The notes under the pieces were generated by a model. The model did not search any database, was not told where the DNA came from, and worked only from the letters and a program-made list of their open reading frames with translations. The position numbers and the translations under genes are program-made. Of a DNA stretch of 7,876 nt, positions 1 through 5,678 are shown one piece after another; the first letter of the stretch is position 1; each line of letters begins with the position of its first letter. The stretch covers positions 1 to 7,876 of the forward strand of contig JASLRP010000236.1 of NCBI GenBank assembly GCA_030743915.1, written 5' to 3'. This stretch comes from SAR202 cluster bacterium. GTDB lineage: Bacteria > Chloroflexota > Dehalococcoidia > Lucifugimonadales > UBA1123.

Positions 1-2
1 AA

Positions 3-1667
3 GCGGCTTTGGTCAAATGGTATGCGGCCCGTGACGGTGGCCCCGTCGGCAAGACAGACGCCGGAGACCTGGAAGGCGCCGCCAACGCAGCCCTGTATGG
101 AGCTGGAGGCGCGGCATTCCAGGACGCGTTTGCTGCTATCGGGGCATTCGCCGCCGAAACGTCCAGAGTGGCGACTGAGGCTAACGAGTCCGCCAAAAGC
201 ACGGTAAGCTCCGCCAGGACACTGATGATCGTTCTGATCATCGTTGTCACGGCAGTTGCCGGCGCTACCGCTTTCTTCATGGCTCGGGCCATCACAACAC
301 CTCTCAAGGCTGTTGGCCGAGTGGTCACCAATCTTGCTGAGGGAACGCTGCCCGGCCTCGCAAACGTGGCCCAGGCAGTCGCCGAAGGCGATCTGACCAA
401 GAAAGCCAATATCGAACTGGAAAAGGTTGAAGTATCTTCCAATGACGAAATAGGCGACATGGCTCAGTCCTTCAACAGCATGGTTGACCGCATTGGGGAA
501 ACCTCTGAAGGCATGAACACCATGGTGGACAACCTGACTGATCTTATCTCCCAGGTGGGAACGACGGCAGGTAACCTTGGCACTGCCAGCGGCGAACTGT
601 CATCGGCGGCGGACCAGGCAGGCGGAGCCACATCGGGCATTGCTCAGAGCAGCCAGGAAATGGCCTCGGGAGCAGAGCAACAGTCCAGAGGTGTCGATCA
701 GACAAACGACATCATGACCCAACTCACGACTGCAATCGATGAGATATCCACTGGCAGCCAGGAACAGGCATCTGGCGTTGAGCAGGCGGCAACGATTGTC
801 AACCAAGTTTCGACCGCCATTGACGAAGTGGCCCGAACTGCACAGGAAGCCGCTTCTGGTTCCAGGACTGCGGGCGAAGCTGCGACCAGTGGCGCAGACC
901 TGGTGAACCAGACCGTCGAAGGCATGGGCAAGATCAGTGTCGCGGTTGACGCGGCTGCCACTCAGATCGCAGAACTTGGCACCCAGTCCGAGGAGATCGG
1001 CAAGATCGTCGCAGTCATTGACGACATAGCCGCACAGACTAACCTGCTGGCCTTGAACGCAGCCATTGAGGCTGCCAGAGCGGGCGAACAGGGCCGAGGA
1101 TTCGCGGTTGTGGCCGATGAGGTCAGAGGCCTTGCCGAACGTGTCACCCAGGCGACCAAGGAGATCGCTGGACTGATCGACAGCATCCAGAAGGGTGTCA
1201 GCGAGTCTGTCAAGGCAGTTGAAGAGGGCACTACCCAGGTGGAGCAGGGAGTCAAACAGGCTGAGGCCGCTGGCGGCGCCCTGAGCGATATCCTGACCTC
1301 CGTAAGCTCGGTGGCAGATCAGATCGAACAGATATCCGCCTCGGCAGAAGAGGTAAGCGCATCCAGCGAGGAGATGGTCAGCACCATTGACGGTGTGAAC
1401 GACCTCACCCGCCAGAACACCGCCGCAACTCAGCAGATGTCGGCCAGCAGCAACGAGGTGACCAAGTCCATCGAGAGCATAGCGACAGTCTCTGAGCAGA
1501 ACAGCGCGACAAGCCAGGAAGTATCGGCGTCGGCTGAAGAGGTCAGCGCTCAGGTGGAACAGGTAGTCGCATCCGCTCAGACTCTGGACCGCATGGCCCA
1601 GGAGCTTCAACAGGGCGTTAGCGCCTTCAAGATCAACCAGGAATCAGGCCAACCTTCGCTGGCATAA
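3..1667 (+). CDS. Methyl-accepting chemotaxis protein, 5'-truncated by the window edge
   Basis: This is a transmembrane chemoreceptor that controls CheA kinase through CheW. The frame is open to the left edge, so the N-terminus and most of the sensor domain lie outside; the TTG at base 9 is not a believable start. Counting that codon as residue 1, residues 1-68 are the end of the extracytoplasmic sensor, 71-90 a membrane segment (hydrophobic, then MARAI), about 90-165 a HAMP region (PL at 98-99, GDL at 127-129, DEIGDMAQSFNSM at 146-158), and about 180-540 the long coiled-coil signalling domain. The hairpin tip that binds CheA and CheW is clear at 340-377 (IAAQTNLLALNAAIEAARAG, then GRGFAVVADEVRGLAE). 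Glu/Gln pairs in small-residue settings fit methylation sites, for example E447-E448, E454-E455 and Q251-E252. It ends in SGQPSLA, with no CheR-tethering NWETF-type pentapeptide. The HAMP region carries an apparent 15-residue duplication. cheW follows on the same strand. The family is certain; the ligand cannot be told. Confidence 0.97.
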   Translation, partial: AALVKWYAARDGGPVGKTDAGDLEGAANAALYGAGGAAFQDAFAAIGAFAAETSRVATEANESAKSTVSSARTLMIVLIIVVTAVAGATAFFMARAITTPLKAVGRVVTNLAEGTLPGLANVAQAVAEGDLTKKANIELEKVEVSSNDEIGDMAQSFNSMVDRIGETSEGMNTMVDNLTDLISQVGTTAGNLGTASGELSSAADQAGGATSGIAQSSQEMASGAEQQSRGVDQTNDIMTQLTTAIDEISTGSQEQASGVEQAATIVNQVSTAIDEVARTAQEAASGSRTAGEAATSGADLVNQTVEGMGKISVAVDAAATQIAELGTQSEEIGKIVAVIDDIAAQTNLLALNAAIEAARAGEQGRGFAVVADEVRGLAERVTQATKEIAGLIDSIQKGVSESVKAVEEGTTQVEQGVKQAEAAGGALSDILTSVSSVADQIEQISASAEEVSASSEEMVSTIDGVNDLTRQNTAATQQMSASSNEVTKSIESIATVSEQNSATSQEVSASAEEVSAQVEQVVASAQTLDRMAQELQQGVSAFKINQESGQPSLA

Positions 1668-1669
1668 AT

Positions 1670-1705
1670 ATCATAGGGGACCGGCAACACACCGGTCCCC
1701 ATGAT
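1670..1705 (+). promoter_or_regulatory. Bulged hairpin between the chemoreceptor gene and cheW
   Basis: GGGGACCGG (1676-1684) pairs perfectly with CCGGTCCCC (1692-1700) around the 7-base loop CAACACA. The stem continues below a single unpaired A1675 with ATCAT (1670-1674) against ATGAT (1701-1705), giving 14 base pairs with one bulge. It begins just after the MCP stop codon. No T-run follows (the next bases are TGTGCTGGG), so it is not a standard intrinsic terminator. It could protect the 3' end of a processed mcp message or set the mcp:cheW ratio; that role is inference. The pairing itself is seen directly. Confidence 0.7.
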
Positions 1706-1742
1706 TGTGCTGGGAACGTTGGAATAAGAGAGGTAATTCAAT

Positions 1743-2252
1743 ATGACGACTGCGGCTGACGTAACGCAGGGTGAAGAGCAGCTAGTAGTGTTCGACCTGG
1801 CGGCCGAGACCTACGGGGTGGACATAGGAGCGGTGCGTGAGATCATCCGCATGCAGGACATCACCAAAGTCCCGGGCGCTCCTGAGTTCGTGGAAGGTAT
1901 CATCAACCTTCGAGGGAACGTGATACCCGTATTGGACCTGAGAAAACGGTTCGGGCTGGATTTCGGAACCAGGGACAAGGACAATCGAATTCTGGTTGTG
2001 GACATCGGTGGCCAGGACATCGGCGTGGTCGTCGATGCGGTGACAGAAGTCCTGAGGATAACACCAGACTCAGTGGAGCCTCCGTCGTCAGTGATCACGA
2101 CAGCGGACTCGGTGTACCTGTTGGGCATCGTGAAGCTGGAGGGCAGACTGGTCATTCTGCTGGACCTGGAGAAGGTCCTGTCCGAGAGCGAGAAGGCAAC
2201 TCTGACCGATGTGACCGATTCCGATGCCGAAGTGGTCGGGGCGGCCGACTAG
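1743..2252 (+). CDS. cheW: Chemotaxis adaptor protein CheW
   Basis: CheW is the cytoplasmic scaffold that links chemoreceptors to the histidine kinase CheA. The 169-residue product is one CheW domain (about 12-150) with short tails, close to the usual length for a single-domain CheW. Visible family marks are VVFDLAAETYGVDI at 15-28, VREIIRM at 31-37, the core GIINLRGNVIPVLDLR at 52-67 (R57 in NLRG is the conserved arginine of the receptor/CheA interface), ILVVDI at 83-88, VVVDAVTEVL at 95-104, and LLGIVKLEGRLVILLDLEKVL at 126-146, compatible with the closing strands. The C-terminal 20 residues are acidic and look disordered. The ATG is supported by an AGAGAGG ribosome site (1727-1733), nine bases upstream. 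It lies 75 bases after the MCP on the same strand and is followed by a strong terminator, so it is the last gene of this unit. No cheA is visible in the window. Confidence 0.96.
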   Translation: MTTAADVTQGEEQLVVFDLAAETYGVDIGAVREIIRMQDITKVPGAPEFVEGIINLRGNVIPVLDLRKRFGLDFGTRDKDNRILVVDIGGQDIGVVVDAVTEVLRITPDSVEPPSSVITTADSVYLLGIVKLEGRLVILLDLEKVLSESEKATLTDVTDSDAEVVGAAD

Positions 2253-2287
2253 CTCATCCTGTCAGCAATACGATAATCGAATAATAC

Positions 2288-2339
2288 CGGCGCAGCGCGA
2301 AAAGCCTTCAAAGGGTTATCCGCGTTGCGCCGATTTTTT
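2288..2339 (+). terminator. Rho-independent terminator after cheW
   Basis: CGGCGCAGCGCG (2288-2299) pairs with CGCGTTGCGCCG (2321-2332) over 12 positions, with one G-U wobble (G2295-T2325). The loop is 21 bases and contains a small inner CCTT/AAGG repeat. Six T residues follow at 2334-2339 after one A. This is a GC-rich stem with a T-tract on the plus strand, 35 bases after the cheW stop. Read on the minus strand, the stem is followed by TATTATTCG rather than a T-run, so it is at best a weak terminator for the converging dehydrogenase gene. The rest of the 111-base gap (2253-2363) shows nothing else. Confidence 0.88.
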
Positions 2340-2363
2340 GGTTTGCTGGCGATCGACGCGCGA

Positions 2364-3128
2364 CTACTGGGCCGTGGCTCCCCCGTCCATAATCAGCGGG
2401 GCGCCTGTCATGAAAGATGACTCGTCGGAGGCCAGAAACAGAGCGCCATAAGCGATCTCTCTGGGCTGGGCGACTCGCTTGAGGAAACTGGAGTTGGCGG
2501 CTTCGGCGTCGAATGACTCCTTCTCCGCCCCTACGAACTGTCTGTGAATCTCCGATGCCTGGGTCTGGACCGCGCCTGGGCACACGCAGTTCACCCGGAT
2601 GTTCTTGGGAGCCAGGTCCATCGCCAGACAGCGGGTGAGTTGCAGCACGGCGCCCTTTGATGCGTTGTAGGGGATGAATGCAGGCTGGGCGATGAACCCG
2701 CTGACAGAGGCGATGTTGACTATGGCGCCTCCGCCCGCCTCCTCCATGATCGGCACGACGTTGCGCACGCAGTAAGACGAGCCTATGACGTTCACGCCGA
2801 ACACCTTCTGCCAGTCGGCGTCGGTGACGTCCTGCACCTCGCCGAACACGAAGGCCGCGGCGTTATTGACCAGCACGTTTACCGTCCCGAAGGTCGAGAC
2901 CGCATGGGACACCAGCCCCTTGACCGCCGTTTCGTCGGACACGTCGGTGGCCAGGAAACTGGCATCGCCACCGTCCTCTCGGATGAGGCGTTCGGTCTCT
3001 GCGCCGCCGGACTCGTCGATGTCGGCGATCACCACTTTCGCGCCCTCTTCGGCGAACAATCGAGAAATTTCCCGACCGATGCCTGCCCCCCCTCCAGTGA
3101 CTATTGCAACCCTCTCATTCAGTCTCAT
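2364..3128 (-). CDS. Short-chain dehydrogenase/reductase (SDR), classical FabG-like
   Basis: This is a 254-residue NAD(P)-dependent oxidoreductase with all marks of a classical SDR. The cofactor loop is TGGGAGIG (11-18). D36 at the end of the second strand (VVIADID) favours NAD over NADP in this family. NNAA is at 88-91. The catalytic set is N113, S141, Y154 and K158, with the usual 13-residue Ser-Tyr spacing and YxxxK. PG at 184-185 and the end GAPLIMDGG (242-250) are also typical. The ATG is supported by GGGAG (bases 3135-3139 on the minus strand) six bases upstream. The gene begins 20 bases after the DUF718 mutarotase stop, same strand, so the two are probably cotranscribed. That context suggests oxidation of a sugar at C1, for instance an L-rhamnose or L-fucose 1-dehydrogenase, but SDR substrates cannot be read from sequence and 3-oxoacyl or other alcohol dehydrogenase activity remains open. 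Family sure; substrate inferred. Confidence 0.95.
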   Translation of the reverse strand: MRLNERVAIVTGGGAGIGREISRLFAEEGAKVVIADIDESGGAETERLIREDGGDASFLATDVSDETAVKGLVSHAVSTFGTVNVLVNNAAAFVFGEVQDVTDADWQKVFGVNVIGSSYCVRNVVPIMEEAGGGAIVNIASVSGFIAQPAFIPYNASKGAVLQLTRCLAMDLAPKNIRVNCVCPGAVQTQASEIHRQFVGAEKESFDAEAANSSFLKRVAQPREIAYGALFLASDESSFMTGAPLIMDGGATAQ

Positions 3129-3148
3129 GAAACACTCCCGTGTGATAC

Positions 3149-3472
3149 TCAGTCCAGATGAAAAATCTCTTCAAGCTCGACCATCATCTGGTCGGGCCTC
3201 GTCCCTTGCGGAATCTCGAAGTAGGGGGCCATAAACTCCTGCCACCGGGCGTTGGCATCCTCGCTCTCCATCCCCCGAAGGGATGCCGCGAAGTCGGTCT
3301 CGGCCTCAAAATATCCGAACAGCAGGCCGTCCGGGCGGGCGAAGATTGAATAATTCCGCCAGCCTGCGCGGGTCAGCGCATCCAGCATGGCAGGCCAGAC
3401 GCTCTCGTGGTGAGCTTTGTACTCCCCTAGCAATTCCTCTTTGACCTTGAGCATAAATCCTACGCGTTTGAT
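3149..3472 (-). CDS. rhaM: L-rhamnose mutarotase-like protein (DUF718 / RhaM family), start uncertain
   Basis: This family interconverts the alpha and beta anomers of L-rhamnose or related sugars in the cytoplasm. From the ATC at 3470-3472 the product is 107 residues, against 104 in E. coli RhaM (recalled), and the active-site residues take the same numbers: Y18, H22 (in HHESVWP) and Y41 (in RNYSIF). The family ending ELEEIFHLD is present. Of the WW pair at 76-77 in E. coli only the first is kept (RWQEFM here), so the sugar may differ. Start choice: ATC fits family length and has AAAGGGGG (3480-3487) seven bases upstream, but ATC is a very rare start. Alternatives are GTG at 3560-3562 (137 residues, GTGA overlap with the upstream stop), ATG at 3530-3532 (127 residues, overlapping a TATAAT box), and ATG at 3452-3454 (101 residues, losing the first strand). 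The SDR gene follows after 20 bases. Family well supported; substrate and start are not. Confidence 0.85.
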   Translation of the reverse strand: MKRVGFMLKVKEELLGEYKAHHESVWPAMLDALTRAGWRNYSIFARPDGLLFGYFEAETDFAASLRGMESEDANARWQEFMAPYFEIPQGTRPDQMMVELEEIFHLD

Positions 3473-3530
3473 TTTGGCGCCCCCTTTCTCGAAGCCGGAA
3501 TCGTGCCTTCGACCATGTGAGTCGGGGGAC

Positions 3531-3562
3531 ATTATACTCAAGTTGATGCCAGGGACGGTCAC
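3531..3562 (-). promoter_or_regulatory. Possible sigma-70-type promoter for the mutarotase-SDR pair
   Basis: On the minus strand there is a perfect -10 hexamer TATAAT (3531-3536). The best -35 candidate is GTGACC (3557-3562, four of six matches to TTGACA), at a long spacing of 20, so the -35 is weak. A start of transcription near 3524 would leave about 50 bases of leader before the ATC codon and would exclude the GTG and first ATG from this message. The hexamer lies just after the stop codon of the upstream membrane-protein gene. Confidence 0.45.
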
Positions 3563-4101
3563 ACGCGCCTGGGTTTGGCGAAGATGTTCTCCAGAACGCC
3601 CGATGCCATGAGACTTACCACGATCAGCAGAACGCCCACGAAAGCCACCCCACCGAAAGTCCAGAGGACGGCCTCGATCAGGCTGGGAAGCCCGAGTATG
3701 GCCCCGTTTGAGACGTTCGCCGAAGCGCTTGTGAGGGCGTTGTCTGCCGCGATTTCGTGAGCGGATTTCGCTGACGTCGAAAGGCTTCTGATCGAGGGTT
3801 CATCAGTCACAGATATCTCCTGGTTGGCTAGCTGGATGTAGTTTGTGGCTGGGTAGGAATTGACAGACCGAGACAGAGCCGCATAGTTCACTTGGACGGC
3901 GACCTCTGGGTCGGCTTGAAGCGGCGAAGCAATCTCTGCCCGCAGAGGTTCCGCGCCTGGGTTGTCCGTATTCGCCATCTTAGCGGGAAATAATGCCACC
4001 ATAACGGCGACCGCAATCAACAAAGTTCCCAACGATCTGGCAGCCCGGGGATGTCGCGGTTTGTATGTAACCAGTGTCATGAGTGAACGGTCCGAGTTCA
4101 T
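3559..4101 (-). CDS. Unknown membrane protein with two hydrophobic segments
   Basis: I do not recognise this 180-residue protein. The N-terminus is basic (KPRHPRAAR at 14-22), followed by a hydrophobic stretch at 24-41 (LGTLLIAVAVMVALFPAK) that could be an uncleaved signal anchor or a signal peptide. Residues 45-135 form a polar region rich in Ser, Ala and Asn with no cysteine or evident catalytic motif. A second membrane segment spans about 144-168, followed by the short basic tail ENIFAKPRRV. The likely topology is both ends inside with an external loop of about 100 residues. The start is the ATG at 4099-4101 because a perfect AAGGAGG ribosome site (4109-4115) lies seven bases upstream; the frame stays open to an ATG at 4200 without comparable support. 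Its TGA overlaps a possible GTG start of the mutarotase, so the genes may be coupled, although a separate promoter may lie between them. The strong ribosome site and promoter argue it is real; function unknown. Confidence 0.75.
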   Translation of the reverse strand: MNSDRSLMTLVTYKPRHPRAARSLGTLLIAVAVMVALFPAKMANTDNPGAEPLRAEIASPLQADPEVAVQVNYAALSRSVNSYPATNYIQLANQEISVTDEPSIRSLSTSAKSAHEIAADNALTSASANVSNGAILGLPSLIEAVLWTFGGVAFVGVLLIVVSLMASGVLENIFAKPRRV

Positions 4102-4199
4102 GCCGAAGCCTCCTTCTAATGGAACCTTAATGAGTTCAATGATGAGGGACATTGCTCCGTCTGCCATCCAAACAATTTTGCATTTCCGAGATGCCCGCA

Positions 4200-4227
4200 A
4201 TTATCGGAAGTGTGGAACTGATGGCAA
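4200..4227 (-). promoter_or_regulatory. Sigma-70-type promoter candidate for the minus-strand membrane-protein gene
   Basis: On the minus strand, TTGCCA (4222-4227) and GATAAT (4200-4205) each match the consensus hexamers at five of six positions, with a 16-base spacer. Transcription would begin near 4193, giving a leader of about 90 bases before the ATG at 4101. It faces away from the promoter of the transporter gene. This rests on sequence match only. Confidence 0.5.
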
Positions 4228-4308
4228 GATGTCGCTATGCGAATTGTTCTCACGATGTTATGTTCAGTGACGCGATGAGGTTTGCCGTCTCATATGGGGT
4301 CCAGTTGA

Positions 4309-4338
4309 CTTACAGACGCAGTCCCAGGCTGATATAAT
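4309..4338 (+). promoter_or_regulatory. Extended -10 promoter candidate for the MFS-galU-CoA-transferase unit
   Basis: A perfect TATAAT (4333-4338) is preceded by TGA (4330-4332), making an extended -10 (TGnTATAAT). CTTACA at 4309-4314 matches the -35 consensus at four of six positions with an 18-base spacer; a better hexamer TTGACT (4305-4310) sits too far away at 22. Extended -10 promoters tolerate weak -35 boxes. The predicted start is near 4345, leaving a leader of about 36 bases that holds a short inverted repeat CCAAT-CGT-ATTGG (4356-4368). Confidence 0.6.
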
Positions 4339-4380
4339 CGCCGTGTTTTCGACGCCCAATCGTATTGGATCTTTTGGCCC

Positions 4381-5673
4381 ATGAAGAATTCGACCCGAGT
4401 TCGCGATATCCAGAACTTGCCCCACTTCGCCGCCATGCGGCATCGCGACTATCGGTTCATATGGATTGCAAACATGTTTTCCGGCTCGGCGATGTGGACG
4501 TTCGTCGTCGCTGCTTCGTGGCTGGTTCTCGAACGCTCGGACTCCAGCGGATGGGTGGGAATAATTACCTTTGCGGGAATGATTCCGTTTCTACTCGTTT
4601 CTCCCATCGCGGGGTTGTTGGCAGACAGGATGGATCGGCGAAAGCTGGCGATCATTACTTTCTCGTCCAACGCCGTCATTACCACTGTGGCGGCAGTTCT
4701 AACCATTGCCGGGGCCATCGAATTATGGCACCTCGCCATTCTGGCTTTCGCCAACGGAGTGTTCCGAGCGACCCAGGAACCGGCTGTGCAGGCTCTGATA
4801 CCAAACCAGGTTCCAAGAGAGGACCTGCTCAACGCCATCACACTGAATGCTGCGACCCGGCATGGGGCCAGGTTCTTTGGATTGCTGGTGGCATCCCCAT
4901 TGCTGGCGGTGGATTTTGTCGGCATTTCAGGCGTGCTGGTGCTTAGCTCCATGTTCCAATTCGCCGGGACATTCCAGATGATAAAAGTGCGCACGGCGTC
5001 CAGGGGAGAGAGCGCGCCAGAACATGGATTGGCGCGGAGTATAGCTGACGGCCTGGTGTACATCTACACGAACAAAACCATCGCGATTTTCATCCTGCTG
5101 GTTGCCTTCCATTGCGCGCTGGTGATGTCCAACGATTCGATACTTCCGGTGTTCTCCAGAGAGGACCTGGGAGCGGTGGATGGGTCGATATTGGGTTATC
5201 TTGTGATGGCCTTCGGTGTCGGGTCGCTGTTCGCAACCCTGGCCATGGCAGGAGTTCGCAATGAAAGGCGCAAAGGGCAAATGCTGATCTGGACAGGCAT
5301 AATGAGCGGTGTCACGCCGGTTCTGTTGGCGTTCTCTCCCACCGTTGCAATCGCGGTCGTGGCCATGGCGGCGATTGGGGCGTCACAGTCTGTGTTCATG
5401 GCCCTGACAAGCACATACATCCAGACTGTCGTGCCCGACCGCATAAGGGGCCGGATATCCAGCCTGTACATACTGCACGCGGGCGGCGTGATGGCCTTCG
5501 CCAACCTGGGATACGGGTTCATGGCCGACGCTTTGTCCGCGCCATTGATCCTGATCGTGACAGGCGTCATGTTCGTGGCGGTGGTGCTGAGCATGGCGCT
5601 GGGACAGGCGGACCTGCGTCGAGTGTATCGGACTGGCAGTGTGTCTCTGGCCCAGGCCAGCGCGGGGGCGTGA
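4381..5673 (+). CDS. MFS transporter, DHA3/MFS_3-like, probable drug or metabolite exporter
   Basis: This is a 430-residue inner-membrane transporter of the major facilitator superfamily, with many hydrophobic segments along its length, compatible with 12 membrane helices. The N-terminal FAAMRHRDYRFIWIANMFS (16-34) is the entry typical of the MFS_3 group. Motif A follows helix 2 as GLLADRMDRRK (78-88, with D82, R83 and R86-R87). ANGVFRATQEPAVQALIPNQ (124-143) and VVPDRIRGRISSLY (350-363) are further group signatures. The middle loop (about 202-222) is charged and cytoplasmic. Such proteins usually export drugs or small metabolites with proton antiport; the substrate is not visible. The ATG at 4381 has no good ribosome site (only TTGGAT about ten bases before), and a second ATG at residue 19 has none either, so the start is moderately sure. 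The gene opens the plus-strand unit behind an extended -10 promoter, and galU starts five bases after its stop. Confidence 0.93.
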   Translation: MKNSTRVRDIQNLPHFAAMRHRDYRFIWIANMFSGSAMWTFVVAASWLVLERSDSSGWVGIITFAGMIPFLLVSPIAGLLADRMDRRKLAIITFSSNAVITTVAAVLTIAGAIELWHLAILAFANGVFRATQEPAVQALIPNQVPREDLLNAITLNAATRHGARFFGLLVASPLLAVDFVGISGVLVLSSMFQFAGTFQMIKVRTASRGESAPEHGLARSIADGLVYIYTNKTIAIFILLVAFHCALVMSNDSILPVFSREDLGAVDGSILGYLVMAFGVGSLFATLAMAGVRNERRKGQMLIWTGIMSGVTPVLLAFSPTVAIAVVAMAAIGASQSVFMALTSTYIQTVVPDRIRGRISSLYILHAGGVMAFANLGYGFMADALSAPLILIVTGVMFVAVVLSMALGQADLRRVYRTGSVSLAQASAGA

Positions 5674-5678
5674 TCGAT

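Noticed and set aside
1443..1560. Repeated SAEEVSA-type stretches in the chemoreceptor as tandem DNA repeats
   Set aside because: They reflect heptad and methylation-site periodicity of the coiled coil. The DNA copies are not near-identical.
600..1610. Long 336-codon open frame on the minus strand, opposite the chemoreceptor
   Set aside because: It is the antisense shadow of a repetitive Ala/Ser/Glu-rich coiled coil. The translation has no domain pattern, and the plus-strand MCP is unmistakable.
4102..4200. 33-codon N-terminal extension of the unknown membrane protein (start at 4200)
   Set aside because: The AAGGAGG site seven bases before the ATG at 4101 fits the shorter start, and the extension would cover the leader of the promoter candidate at 4200-4227.
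4365..4946. 193-codon plus-strand frame overlapping the start of the transporter gene
   Set aside because: The translation is rich in Arg, His and Cys with no family resemblance, while the overlapping frame gives a clean MFS protein with motif A.
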